Part shown: one piece after another, positions 16,775 to 25,988 of the stretch
How the letters are laid out: every line of letters begins with the position of its first letter
Position numbering within the stretch: the stretch's first letter is position 1
DNA from: Caballeronia insecticola
Lineage (GTDB): Bacteria > Pseudomonadota > Gammaproteobacteria > Burkholderiales > Burkholderiaceae
Assembly: GCF_000402035.1 (NCBI RefSeq)
Contig: NC_021287.1
Span: 1,922,001 to 1,986,000 of the forward strand
Reading direction: 5' to 3'
DNA length: 64,000 bases
Made by a program: the position numbers and the translations under genes
Notes under the pieces: generated by a model
The model's database searches: none
The model's input: the letters and a program-made list of their open reading frames with translations, nothing else
Told to the model about the DNA's origin: nothing

Positions 16775-17266
16775 TCAGAGTTTTTGCCGCGTCGCGAGCG
16801 ACAGAATGCGCGCCCACTTGTGCGCCTCGCTGCGATCGCGCATCGGCAGATTCCATGCGCCGTGCTTCGGGTCCTGCACGTCGAGCACGACCTGCCATGC
16901 GCCTGGTGCGCCGCTCCCGCCGCCCGGCTCCTGCACGCGCGCGCCGCGCAGGTCGGCGAAGATATAGCTGCCGCGCTCGTCGCCGACACGTACATCGCAC
17001 AGCCGCTTGCCCGCCGCGATCCGCACGCCGCCCCAGTCGGTGCGCAGCTCATGCGTCCAGTCGCCGTTTTCGCCTTTGCGCAGGTTCGGCGCAATCTCGC
17101 GACGGCTCGCGAGCCAGCGCATCACGCCCGCCGCGATAGCAAGCGCCACCACGATCGCCGCGCCCACCGCCACGCCCAGACCGAAATGCGCATGCAGCAT
17201 GTTGAACGACCACACGGCGCCATAAATCAGCAGCGCCAGAAGGACGAATGCGATGACGATGGGCAT
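16775..17266 (-). CDS. Conserved membrane protein of unknown function
   Basis: 163 residues. Two adjacent N-terminal transmembrane helices (about 2-23 and 30-49), then a soluble domain of about 110 residues with WTHELRTDWGGVRIAAGK and the C-terminal NLPMRDRSEAHKWARILS. No family recognised. It lies downstream of the peroxiredoxin gene on the same strand (29-bp gap) and may be its operon partner. Confidence 0.65.
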   Translation of the reverse strand: MPIVIAFVLLALLIYGAVWSFNMLHAHFGLGVAVGAAIVVALAIAAGVMRWLASRREIAPNLRKGENGDWTHELRTDWGGVRIAAGKRLCDVRVGDERGSYIFADLRGARVQEPGGGSGAPGAWQVVLDVQDPKHGAWNLPMRDRSEAHKWARILSLATRQKL

Positions 17267-17295
17267 GGCCGCTCACCCGAGGACGATGACGCGCA

Positions 17296-17877
17296 TCACT
17301 GCGTCTTGTGTTTCGCGTTCCAGTCGCGCAGTGCCTGCAGCGTGTTCGCGACGTGCTGGTCCGGCGACAGGCTCGTGTATTCGTAGATCACGCGGCCATC
17401 CGGCGCGATCACGTAGGAGACGCGATTGGCCATCGTGCTTTTCATCGGCATGGAGGCGTCGTAGGAGCGGATGATCTTCGAGTCCGCGTCCGCCGCGACC
17501 GGGAACTTGCTGCGGCACTCGCTCACCGAAAACTGCTTCAGCGTGTCGATGTTGTCGTGCGACACGCCGATCACCGTCGCCCCTTCGGCCTTGTATTGAT
17601 CGACCGCTTCGGCGAACTCGTGCGCCTCGATCGTGCAGCCTTTCGTGAACGCCGCCGGATAGAAGTACAGGACGACCGGGCCTTTTTTCAGCGCATCGGC
17701 GAGCTTGTAGTCGTACACGTTGCCGCCGAGCGATGCCTGCGCGGTGAAGTCCGGCGCGGCGTCGCCGGGCTTGAGCGTCGCGCCCGCCGCGAGCGGCCAG
17801 GCGACGACCGCGCAGCCGATCACGGCGGCGACCGAGACGGCGCAACCGGCCGTGAAGCGGAAAAGCTTGCTCTTCAT
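17296..17877 (-). CDS. Peroxiredoxin (AhpC/TSA, BCP-like) with N-terminal membrane anchor or signal
   Basis: 193 residues. A hydrophobic N-terminus (about 9-34) suggests export or membrane anchoring; the thioredoxin-fold peroxiredoxin domain follows (KPGDAAPDF onward). The peroxidatic Cys is C81 in YPAAFTKGCT (P-x3-T-x2-C) and a second Cys, C121, could resolve. It would reduce hydroperoxides in the periplasm, and it is next to the cytochrome bd genes, although on the opposite strand. The ATG at 17877 fits an SD-like AAAGGAG just upstream (CGAAAGGAGCGAGC). Confidence 0.88.
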   Translation of the reverse strand: MKSKLFRFTAGCAVSVAAVIGCAVVAWPLAAGATLKPGDAAPDFTAQASLGGNVYDYKLADALKKGPVVLYFYPAAFTKGCTIEAHEFAEAVDQYKAEGATVIGVSHDNIDTLKQFSVSECRSKFPVAADADSKIIRSYDASMPMKSTMANRVSYVIAPDGRVIYEYTSLSPDQHVANTLQALRDWNAKHKTQ

Positions 17878-17933
17878 GCTCGCTCCTTTCGATGATTGCC
17901 TGGATGACTTCGTTCGATGCGCAGACGCGCGCG

Positions 17934-19256
17934 TCAGGCGTCGTCCGCGTTCTGATCCATGCGATGTTCGGCGAACCATGCCGCCGCCTCCACTTGCAGC
18001 TTCGCGAGCACGGCGGGCGTGAGGATATCGAGCACCGGCTCGGCGTGGCGGCTTGCGTCGATGGCGGGCGCATCGCCCCGCTCCGCTGCCCGCGCAATGC
18101 CGAGCAGCGCACCGAGCGAGCCCTCGCCCGAAAGGATTGCCGCGCGGATTTCCGCCGCCAGATGCAGCTTATCGAGAATTTCGGCCGGCTGCATGTCGAG
18201 CACCACATGCACGAGCGAGAAGATGCCCGTCATGAACGCGGCATCCGAGAAGGCTTCGTCCTCGGGACGCAGGGCGGCCGCCGCGAGTTCCAGAAAGCGC
18301 GCACGCGTGCCGACGAGTTGCAGCAGCGGGTCCGAACGCCACGGCAACCCGCTGCCGTCTGCATAAAGAAGAAGCTGCGCCCAGCGCATCAGCTGGCGCG
18401 TGCCGGTCGCCGCGATCGCCTCGCGCAACGACGACACGCGTCGTCCGCGCGTCTGCGCGCTCGAATTGGCGAGACGCATCAACTGCACGACGATGTCCGG
18501 ATTGCGCTTCAGCTCCATTTCCAGTTCGCGCATGCCGGGCTCGCCCGCGAGTACCGACATCAGGCGCAGCAGCGAGCCGCGCGCCGGACTTGCGCGCCGC
18601 GCAGTCAATACTTGTGGACGCGCGAAGAAATACCCCTGGAAGAAATCGAAGCCGAGCCTTCGGGCCTGCAGAAAATCGTCGCGCGTCTCGATCTTTTCCG
18701 CGACCAGCAGCTTGCCGCGACGCTTGAGCGCGGCGGCGAGTTCGGGCAGATGCGCGTGATCCGCCGCGAGGAAATCGACCTTGACGATATCGACCGAGGG
18801 AAGCGCCGCGAGCAGCGCCTCGTCGAGTCTGATTACATCGTCGAGTGCGAAGCGGAAGCCCGCGTTGCGCAACTGCGCGCAACGCTTGAAGAGCGCCTCG
18901 TCGAACGTGATGTTCTCCAGCAACTCCAGCACGAAACGCTCGGGATGCATGATGTGAACGATGTCGTCGAAGAGCAGTTCGCGGCTCATGTTCACGTAGC
19001 CCGGATGCGGGCCGAGCACCGCCGGCACGCCGATCTCTCCCACCGTCCGCGCGACGACATGCGCGGTTGCCTGCACGTCGTCGTGGACGCGGGCGCGGTT
19101 GTCGGGGCTGTCGCGAAACAGCAGTTCGTAGGCGACGAGCGCGCCGTCGCCGTCGAGAATCGGCTGACGCCCGACGTAGACGCTCTGTCCGCGTTTCGCG
19201 AGCGTCGCGCGCTTCGGGGACGGCTTCGGAGACGGCTTCAAAGACGAATCGGGCAT
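17934..19256 (-). CDS. EAL-HDOD signalling protein (YuxH type)
   Basis: 440 residues. After a Pro/Lys-rich leader, residues about 25-235 form a degenerate EAL domain: YELLFR in place of EAL, NMSREL, ALDDV without the following FGTG, VKVDF, AEKIE and FQGYFFARP. Residues about 240-410 form an HDOD domain (RLANSSAQTRGRRVSSLREAIAATGTRQLMRW). This architecture is known from CdgJ and YuxH-like proteins, which usually lack phosphodiesterase activity and act as regulators, often of motility. Its own promoter must lie in the gap to the divergent GGDEF-EAL gene. Confidence 0.85.
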   Translation of the reverse strand: MPDSSLKPSPKPSPKRATLAKRGQSVYVGRQPILDGDGALVAYELLFRDSPDNRARVHDDVQATAHVVARTVGEIGVPAVLGPHPGYVNMSRELLFDDIVHIMHPERFVLELLENITFDEALFKRCAQLRNAGFRFALDDVIRLDEALLAALPSVDIVKVDFLAADHAHLPELAAALKRRGKLLVAEKIETRDDFLQARRLGFDFFQGYFFARPQVLTARRASPARGSLLRLMSVLAGEPGMRELEMELKRNPDIVVQLMRLANSSAQTRGRRVSSLREAIAATGTRQLMRWAQLLLYADGSGLPWRSDPLLQLVGTRARFLELAAAALRPEDEAFSDAAFMTGIFSLVHVVLDMQPAEILDKLHLAAEIRAAILSGEGSLGALLGIARAAERGDAPAIDASRHAEPVLDILTPAVLAKLQVEAAAWFAEHRMDQNADDA

Positions 19257-19731
19257 GACGGAAAACGCATGGCTGCGCGCCGCGACGCGGACACGGCCGC
19301 CGGCGCTTCTGGGCTTTGCATGAGAGCCGGCGCGGGCGCTCTGGCTTGGGCGCCGGCCGGCAACGGATTGGATTCGATCATGGGGGCGAACGAGTCGAAC
19401 GGATTCGGGTGATTACACGCGGCGAGGGCCTGCATCGGCCATGGCGGGGAACCGTTTCCACCGGAACGCGCCACTGTAACTGAATTCGCCAGCAGACATC
19501 ATACGTAACTCCTATCGACAATTCCTCGACATTCTTGAGCGCCGCGCGAGTTGGTGGCGGCTGCATGACCGGTTAAAGAAATCGCTGACAAAGCCGATAA
19601 CTCGCCTGATAGAGCGTGCCGCGCCCCATGCAACGAAGCGGAAACGAACGAGCGGCAGGTCGCGCACGCGCGGCTTTGCACGCGCCGCCGAGTGCCCGGC
19701 CAAGCGGCCGCCGCCAGAACCCAACGAGAAC
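19257..19731. other. Divergent intergenic region (475 bp)
   Basis: Separates the minus-strand EAL-HDOD gene from the plus-strand GGDEF-EAL gene, so it should hold two divergent promoters. I found no clear -35/-10 pair, repeat or RNA structure. A ribosome-site-like stretch is weak on both sides. Confidence 0.4.
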
Positions 19732-21687
19732 ATGCAAGCGAACCGGATCACCGCCTCCCGCCGCGCACCGTGGCGCATCGTGCTCGATGCGCTGTCCCGC
19801 GCATGGGGAAGCGCCGCGCGCGAACGCCGCGCACACGCGTCCGGCCCGCATCCCGACGCACACGACGCACACGACGCACCCGCAATGCACGAAGCACACG
19901 ACGCGCACCCGATCCCGGCCGCGCTCGCCGAAACTCCGGCCGCTACCGCCGCGCCCGCGCCTTCCGGTGCGCCGCAGCCGAAAAGCGGGTTCCGCGCGCC
20001 CGCCTCCGAAGCCACGCTCGGCGCGGTCGACTTCCTCGCGCAGCTCGACGATGCGCTGCGCTTTCTGTATGTCTCGGACGCGAGCATCGAGTTCATCGGC
20101 TATCACCGCGACTATCTGAGCATGCTGACGCTGCATGACCTCGTCGCATCCGAAGAAGCCGACGAACTGCACGCGCTCGTCGCCCGGGCGCGCGCGAGCG
20201 GCAAGCTCGAATCGGCGACGCTCACCGTCGTGAAGTCGCTGACCTATCCGATCTGCGTCGAGTTGCGGCTCATCTCGACCGCCGCGCGCGGCACGCCGGG
20301 CTTCGCGCTCGCCGCCTTCGACGTGTCGCACTGGCGCGAGCGCGAAGCGTCGCTCAGCCACGCGATGCATCACGATCCGCTCACCGGCCTCGAAAACCTG
20401 GTCGCGCTGAAAGCGGCGATCGCAGCGGCCCAGGCCGAAGCGGAACTCACGCGCTCGCACGCGGGGCTCGTGCTGCTCGACATCGACGACTATCAACGAA
20501 TCAATCGCGCGCTCGGCTACGACGCCGGCGACGAACTGCTGCGCGAGACCGCGCGCCGCATCCAGCACACGGCGGGACACGGCGAGCGCGTCGCGCGCGT
20601 GGCCAGCGACGAATTCGCCGTGCTGCTGCCGCCGGGCACGACGCCGGAACTCGCCGAGAGTCTCGGGCGCCGCATGCTGACCGCGATCGCGCAGCCGTAC
20701 CGGCATCGCGGTCAGCACACGCATTTGTCGGCGAGCGTGGGCGTCGCGCTGTATCCGGATCAGGCGGGCAAGAACGCGCGCAGCGGCGCGCAGACGAGTC
20801 TCTTGCGGATGGCCGATCACGCGCTCGCGCAGGCGAAGGAATCGGGCGGCAACGCGCTCGTCTTCCATACGATCGACGACAACCCCGCCGACGCGGAGCG
20901 TCTGAAGCTCGAAGCGGATCTTTATGAGGCCGTGCGCAACGGCGAGTTCTCGCTCTACTTCCAGCCGATCACGAAGATCCGTACGGGCGCCGTGGTCGGC
21001 GTGGAAGCGCTGATGCGCTGGAATCATCCCGTGCACGGGCTCGTGCCGCCTTCGACGTTCATTCCGCTCGCGGAGTCGATCGGGCTCATCAACTATCTCG
21101 GCAACTGGGTGCTGAAGGCCGCCTGCATGCAGATCACGCAGTGGGACGCGCTCGGCATCCGGCTCGATTACATCGCCGTGAACGTGTCGCCGCAGCAGTT
21201 CCGCGACAAACGTTTCACCGCCGCCGTGAAGGAAGCGCTCGCGCTCACGGGCATCGACGCGAGCCGCCTCGTGTTCGAGATCACCGAAAGCCTCCTGATG
21301 CACGACCCGGAAGAAGCGACGCGCCTGCTCGAAGCACTGACCTCGATCGGCATTCGCTTCGCCGTCGACGACTTCGGCACCGGCTATTCGAGCCTCGCCT
21401 ATTTACAACGTTTTCCGCTCTCGAAGCTCAAGATCGACCGCAGCTTTGTCGAGAACCTGATTACGTCCCGAAACAATCGCGCGATCGTGAGCGCGGTGGT
21501 CGGGCTCGCGCAATCGCTCGGGCTGGAACTGGTTGCGGAAGGCGTCGAGACGGAAGCGCAGCGGGATTTGCTCGCCGACCTCGGTTGCGATCACATTCAG
21601 GGCTGGCTCATCAGCCACGCGCTGCCGTCGGACGAACTGGCGAGATCGTTTCAATCGAATTCGCTCGTGTTGCACGAGACAATATGA
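19732..21687 (+). CDS. PAS-GGDEF-EAL protein, likely c-di-GMP phosphodiesterase
   Basis: 651 residues. Residues 1-100 are disordered, with a His/Asp/Ala-rich run (DAHDAHDAPAMHEAHDAH, near 43-60). A PAS-like region follows (about 105-205), then GGDEF (about 215-380) and EAL (about 395-640). The GGDEF signature is replaced by ASDEF (near 293), so cyclase activity is unlikely. The EAL domain keeps EALMRW (near 425), NVSPQQF, EITES, DDFGTGYSSLAYL, KIDRSFV and AEGVET, so it should hydrolyse c-di-GMP. The degenerate GGDEF may bind GTP as an activator. Cytoplasmic; no membrane segment seen. Confidence 0.92.
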   Translation: MQANRITASRRAPWRIVLDALSRAWGSAARERRAHASGPHPDAHDAHDAPAMHEAHDAHPIPAALAETPAATAAPAPSGAPQPKSGFRAPASEATLGAVDFLAQLDDALRFLYVSDASIEFIGYHRDYLSMLTLHDLVASEEADELHALVARARASGKLESATLTVVKSLTYPICVELRLISTAARGTPGFALAAFDVSHWREREASLSHAMHHDPLTGLENLVALKAAIAAAQAEAELTRSHAGLVLLDIDDYQRINRALGYDAGDELLRETARRIQHTAGHGERVARVASDEFAVLLPPGTTPELAESLGRRMLTAIAQPYRHRGQHTHLSASVGVALYPDQAGKNARSGAQTSLLRMADHALAQAKESGGNALVFHTIDDNPADAERLKLEADLYEAVRNGEFSLYFQPITKIRTGAVVGVEALMRWNHPVHGLVPPSTFIPLAESIGLINYLGNWVLKAACMQITQWDALGIRLDYIAVNVSPQQFRDKRFTAAVKEALALTGIDASRLVFEITESLLMHDPEEATRLLEALTSIGIRFAVDDFGTGYSSLAYLQRFPLSKLKIDRSFVENLITSRNNRAIVSAVVGLAQSLGLELVAEGVETEAQRDLLADLGCDHIQGWLISHALPSDELARSFQSNSLVLHETI

Positions 21688-21833
21688 GCGGAAACAGGTT
21701 CGTGTTCTAATCGAGGAACACGCCGTAACTCCCTAATAACGTGTATCTTTCCATGTTATCGGGCGCTGCACCGGATTTGCTGGACCGCCTCGGGATAGCC
21801 GTCGCGTAACAAGCAGGGTTCTTATTTTTAGCA

Positions 21834-23306
21834 ATGGCACGCACCAAGGCCGAACTATTGGACAAGTTGTGGGCGCGCATGAGCGAGCGCGGGGATTTCC
21901 CCATGCTCTCTCAGGCGCTGCGCTCGACCGTGTCCGCGATGAGCGATGACGACCTCGACTTCACGGCGCTCGTGCAAGTCGTGCTGTCGGACGTCGGCCT
22001 CACGCAGAAGGTGCTGCGCCTCGCCAATTCGGCGATGTACATCGCCTTCGGCGGCAATATCACCACGGTCACGCGCGCGTTGATGGTCCTCGGCATGGAT
22101 GCAGTCGGCCATCTCGTGGTCGGGCTGAAGATCGTCGATCACTTCCATCAGAGCGCGCCGCGGCGCATCGACGCGAAGCTCGAACTCAATCGCACGCTGC
22201 TCTCGGGCGCGGTCGCGCGGCAGATCACCGAGCACTCCGATTTGCGCTCCGCCGAGGAAGCGGTCGTCTGCACGCTGATGCGGCAGATCGGCAAGCTGCT
22301 CGTCGCCTTCTATCTCGAACACGAGTGGGATCAGTTGCGGCGCAAGGCGGCGTCGGAAAATATCAGCGACAGCAGCGCGTGCGCGGCGCTGCTCGGCGTG
22401 ACCTTCGACGAAATCGGCATCGAGGCGGCCGACCGCTGGCGTCTGCCCGAGACCATCCGTCAGGGCATGCGCGCGAGCGATCCGAACGCGCCCGTCGATG
22501 AAACCACGCCCAAGCACGTGCGCTGGCTGCAGGCCGTCACCAACTATTCCACCGAAGTCGCCGATGCGCTGACCGCGCAGAACGCGGCCGCCGAGGGACG
22601 CGAGTCAACGCTGGTCGGCATCGCCCATCGCTACAGCGGCGCGCTCAACACCGACGCGGAAACGCTTGCGTCGATGAGTCTCTCGCTCGCCGCCGAAGAA
22701 GCGAGCGACGGCGTGATCCGCGAGATTTCTGAGCTGCAGGCCAACGCCGACGCCATGGCGCGCGCCAATGTGTCGGCGGAGGCGCGCATCGGCGCGAGCG
22801 TCGAGGACTTGCGCTCGCTGCCTTCGAAGAACGCGCTGGCGCCGGCGCTCGCGCTTGCATCGGAGTCGCTGCTCGGCAGCCTGCACTTGTCGCGCACTGT
22901 CGTGTTCGTGCGTCAGGCCAACAACGAATTCCACGCGCGTCTGGGCTTGGGCGCCGGTGTCGAGCCGATGTTGCCGCAACTGCGCTTCTCGGCCGAATTC
23001 CGCCCAGACGTGTTCCATCTGGCAATTACGAATCCGGTCGGCATCTTTATCGAGAACGCGCACGACGCGCGTATCGACGCACGCTTGCCGCGCTGGTACA
23101 AGGAGACGCTCGGCGAGGGACAGGCGTTCGTGCTGCTGCCGGTGAAATCGAACGATTCGACCGTCGCGCTCGTCTACGGCGACTGGACCCATCCGCAGCA
23201 TGTGCGCAAAATCTCGGCGCCCGAGATGAGCGCGCTCAACGAGCTCACGAAGGAGCTGGCTCGTTTTTTTTCTAGCGCGAACTGGAAGGAAGTCGAGCTC
23301 ATCTGA
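21834..23306 (+). CDS. HDOD domain protein with C-terminal GAF-like region
   Basis: 490 residues. Residues about 15-215 form the HDOD domain (KVLRLANSAMYIAFGGNITTVTRALMVLGMDAVGHL), an HD-like output domain that lacks the catalytic HD pair. After a helical linker, residues about 330-480 look like a GAF-type sensor. No known substrate. It starts 146 bp after the GGDEF-EAL gene on the same strand and continues the cluster of signalling genes. Confidence 0.82.
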   Translation: MARTKAELLDKLWARMSERGDFPMLSQALRSTVSAMSDDDLDFTALVQVVLSDVGLTQKVLRLANSAMYIAFGGNITTVTRALMVLGMDAVGHLVVGLKIVDHFHQSAPRRIDAKLELNRTLLSGAVARQITEHSDLRSAEEAVVCTLMRQIGKLLVAFYLEHEWDQLRRKAASENISDSSACAALLGVTFDEIGIEAADRWRLPETIRQGMRASDPNAPVDETTPKHVRWLQAVTNYSTEVADALTAQNAAAEGRESTLVGIAHRYSGALNTDAETLASMSLSLAAEEASDGVIREISELQANADAMARANVSAEARIGASVEDLRSLPSKNALAPALALASESLLGSLHLSRTVVFVRQANNEFHARLGLGAGVEPMLPQLRFSAEFRPDVFHLAITNPVGIFIENAHDARIDARLPRWYKETLGEGQAFVLLPVKSNDSTVALVYGDWTHPQHVRKISAPEMSALNELTKELARFFSSANWKEVELI

Positions 23307-23368
23307 GCAGCTTCCTTCCTGCGCGCGTCACTCGTCTGCGTCTGCGTCAATTCCCCGCGTCACTTCCC

Positions 23369-23812
23369 TTATTCGCGCTTCAGAATGGCCACGGCCTGCT
23401 CGCCGTAGCGCACGATATAGCCGCCGTGCACGCGCTGCCAGTCGAGCGCTTCCGCCTCGTTCGCAAACCAGTTCTTCTCGAAGTCGTTGAATGCGCCGGC
23501 GTCCAGCCGATAACGGTCGATGACCGCGTGCGGCTGTCCGTCGATATCGAGCTTGCACGCGTCCCAGCTTGCGTAGCCGAGTTCGGCGGCGAGCATCGCG
23601 AGAAGATGCTTCAGTTGCAGATCGGCGCGAGTCGCGTGCAGGTCGGCGAGCCGTTCGGCGCGCGTGAGCTTCGTCGCGAGCAGGCGGCGCAGCACGGGCA
23701 TGGACGCGCTCGTGTCGCCGTCGCGGGCGTGACGAAGCAGTCGCCGCGCGTGTTCGCGCAGGAAGTCGCTATTGGAGATGGACGAAGAAATAGGACAGGA
23801 TATAGACCACAT
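23369..23812 (-). CDS. Unknown small protein
   Basis: 147 residues, soluble and mostly helical. The segment LQLKHLLAMLAAELGYASWDACKLDI (about 68-93) resembles the short N-terminal motif in several unknown proteins that ends in GY-x-W; the C-terminus (HGGYIVRYGEQAVAI) is a small beta element. No function proposed. It converges on the HDOD gene; the 62 bp between them show no clear terminator. The start may be internal, since the first 35 residues are Ser/Arg-rich. Confidence 0.6.
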   Translation of the reverse strand: MWSISCPISSSISNSDFLREHARRLLRHARDGDTSASMPVLRRLLATKLTRAERLADLHATRADLQLKHLLAMLAAELGYASWDACKLDIDGQPHAVIDRYRLDAGAFNDFEKNWFANEAEALDWQRVHGGYIVRYGEQAVAILKRE

Positions 23813-23982
23813 GACGTTGTTCCTTTGTTTGCGCCGTTCTCGCTGCGGCTAAAAAGGTTCGACGTTGCGGTTCGATCCAAAAGTGAAGCAATGCGTGATG
23901 CACTGCATGACAGGTGCGTATGACTTTCGCGAGACCGGGCGCCCTGCCGCGCCCGTCCGCGATTCTATCCCGATGTTTTGCG

Positions 23983-25650
23983 TCAGGCCAACTGGAATTT
24001 TCCGACGAGCGACTTGAGCGAGCGCGCCTGATCGTCGAGCGATTGAGCGGCCGCGGCGGCCTCTTCGACGAGCGCGGCGTTCTGCTGCGTGCTCGCGTCC
24101 ATCTTCGTGACGGCCTCGCCGATCGACTCGATGCCGGTCTTCTGCTCCGCCGACGCCGCCGAAATCTCGCCCATGATGTCGGTCACGCGCCGCACCGCCT
24201 GCACGACTTCGCCCATGGTCGCGCCGGCTTGCTGCGCGTAGGTCGAGCCGTCCGACACGCGCGACACCGAGGTATCGATCAGCGTCTTGATCTCCTTCGC
24301 CGCCGCCGACGAACGCTGCGCGAGACTGCGCACCTCGCCCGCCACGACCGCGAAGCCGCGCCCTTGTTCGCCCGCGCGCGCCGCCTCGACCGCCGCGTTG
24401 AGCGCGAGGATATTGGTCTGGAACGCGATGCCCTCGATCACGCCGATGATGTCGCCGATACTTTTCGCGCTCGCATCGATGCGCTGCATCGTCTCGACGA
24501 CGCGGCTCACGACCGCGCCGCCCTTCTCCGCGATCTGCGATGCATTCGCCGCGAGCGCGCTCGCCTGCTTCGCGTTGTCGGCGTTCTGGCGCACGGTCGA
24601 GGTGAGCTGCTCCATGCTGGTCGCGGTCTTTTCGAGCGCGACGGCCTGCTCTTCGGTACGGCGCGACAGATCGACGTTGCCGGTCGAAATCTCGCTCGAT
24701 GCCGACGCGATGGCTTCCGCGCTCGCCGCGATATCGCCGACCGTCGCCGACAGGCCCGCCTGCATTTCGGCCAGCGCGTGCAGCATGCTGGCGTCGTCGC
24801 GGCGTTTGAGCGTGATCCGGTTGGCGAGATCGCCCGAGGCGATGCGCCGCGCGATGTCCTTCGCGTAGCCCGGCTCGCCGCCGAGTTGCCCGGCGAGACG
24901 CCGCACGACCCACTCCGAGATGACGATCGCGAGCACGAACAGCGCGAGCGTGAGCGCCGACACCATCACGAACGACGAATGGAAGATGAACGCCGCCGAA
25001 TCGATGGTGGCCTTCGCGGCCGCGCCGCGTCGCGCGACGAGATCGTCGACCATCTTTTCGAGCTTGCCGGTTTCGACGAGCAGCGACACGTCCTGCGTGC
25101 CGACCTGCCAGTTCATCTGCGAGAGATCGAGCGGCTGCTCCTTCACGAGCTTGACGAAAGTGCGCAGGTTGGCGCTCCACGTCGCGAGCGCGGCGGCGAA
25201 GCGCTTCTGCTGCGCGAGCGAGTCTTTATCCGCATGGTCGATGTATTGCGCGAGCTGCGTCTGTTCGCGGCCGATATCCGCGAGCGCCTGCTCGACCTGC
25301 GCGCCGAGTTCGTCGCGCTCGCGGGCGGTGGACGCGGTCAGCAGCATCTTCTGGGAACGGCTCGCGCGCAGCAGATAGCCCCGCGTTTCCTCGGCCGCGC
25401 GGCTCGCGACATAGCCCTGCGTGTAGATGGATTCGGTCGCGCCGTTCAGGCGGCTGATCTGCGTGAGCGATATCGCGCCGATCACAAGCGTGCCCGCCAG
25501 CACGATGCCGAACGCCAGCCTGAGCGATGCCTTGACGGACAGCGCGCGTTTTCCCGTCGTGCGCCCGTGCGCGTCTTGCGCGGCCGAGCCGGCTTCGGCA
25601 TCCGCCAGAAAGCCCGCGTCTTTTGCGCCGCGTAGCGAAAACAGTTTCAT
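23983..25650 (-). CDS. Methyl-accepting chemotaxis protein
   Basis: 555 residues. Two transmembrane segments (about 39-60 and 214-238) enclose a periplasmic four-helix ligand domain; HAMP (near 240-292) and a long coiled-coil signalling domain follow, with the hairpin tip [36 protein letters not shown]. There is no C-terminal CheR-binding pentapeptide (ends VGKFQLA). Ligand unknown. The N-terminal cytoplasmic leader of about 37 residues is longer than usual. Confidence 0.93.
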   Translation of the reverse strand: MKLFSLRGAKDAGFLADAEAGSAAQDAHGRTTGKRALSVKASLRLAFGIVLAGTLVIGAISLTQISRLNGATESIYTQGYVASRAAEETRGYLLRASRSQKMLLTASTARERDELGAQVEQALADIGREQTQLAQYIDHADKDSLAQQKRFAAALATWSANLRTFVKLVKEQPLDLSQMNWQVGTQDVSLLVETGKLEKMVDDLVARRGAAAKATIDSAAFIFHSSFVMVSALTLALFVLAIVISEWVVRRLAGQLGGEPGYAKDIARRIASGDLANRITLKRRDDASMLHALAEMQAGLSATVGDIAASAEAIASASSEISTGNVDLSRRTEEQAVALEKTATSMEQLTSTVRQNADNAKQASALAANASQIAEKGGAVVSRVVETMQRIDASAKSIGDIIGVIEGIAFQTNILALNAAVEAARAGEQGRGFAVVAGEVRSLAQRSSAAAKEIKTLIDTSVSRVSDGSTYAQQAGATMGEVVQAVRRVTDIMGEISAASAEQKTGIESIGEAVTKMDASTQQNAALVEEAAAAAQSLDDQARSLKSLVGKFQLA

Positions 25651-25988
25651 CGATCGATCCCCGAATATGTACTGCGGACTGCGTCCTCGTGCGACGCGCC
25701 CGCATCTGGTCCCACCGGTAGTACGGCAGTTTTAGCGGCTTCTTGAGCCGCTTTTATCGAACAAGCGAACAGGCGTTCGCGTGTCGTCCGGCTTTATAAC
25801 CAGCCAAAAAATCGTTGTGTCAGACGAAACGCACCAGTACGCGGCACAAGGGTGTCCGATTCGCGACAAAGCTTGGCAGGACAACGTAACGCGGACAGCC
25901 TAAACTTTCAGAAATTCAGTCCGCGCATAAATCGCCGGGCTGGGAAAACAAAAACCGAGACGACTTCCGCTTTCACCATCCATCGACT
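25651..25988. other. Divergent intergenic region (338 bp)
   Basis: Lies between the chemoreceptor gene and the exporter gene, so promoters for both are expected. It holds a 7-bp inverted repeat, AGCGGCT-TCTTG-AGCCGCT (25734-25752), followed by TTTT on the plus strand. I found no convincing sigma-28 type promoter for the chemoreceptor gene. Confidence 0.4.

Noticed and set aside
23842..23890. GGTTCGATCC, similar to a tRNA T-loop
   Set aside because: No acceptor, D-arm or anticodon stem can be built around it.
25734..25752. Inverted repeat AGCGGCT/AGCCGCT followed by TTTT in the chemoreceptor-exporter gap
   Set aside because: No gene ends upstream of it on the plus strand, so a terminator role makes little sense; a 7-bp stem can arise by chance in GC-rich DNA.
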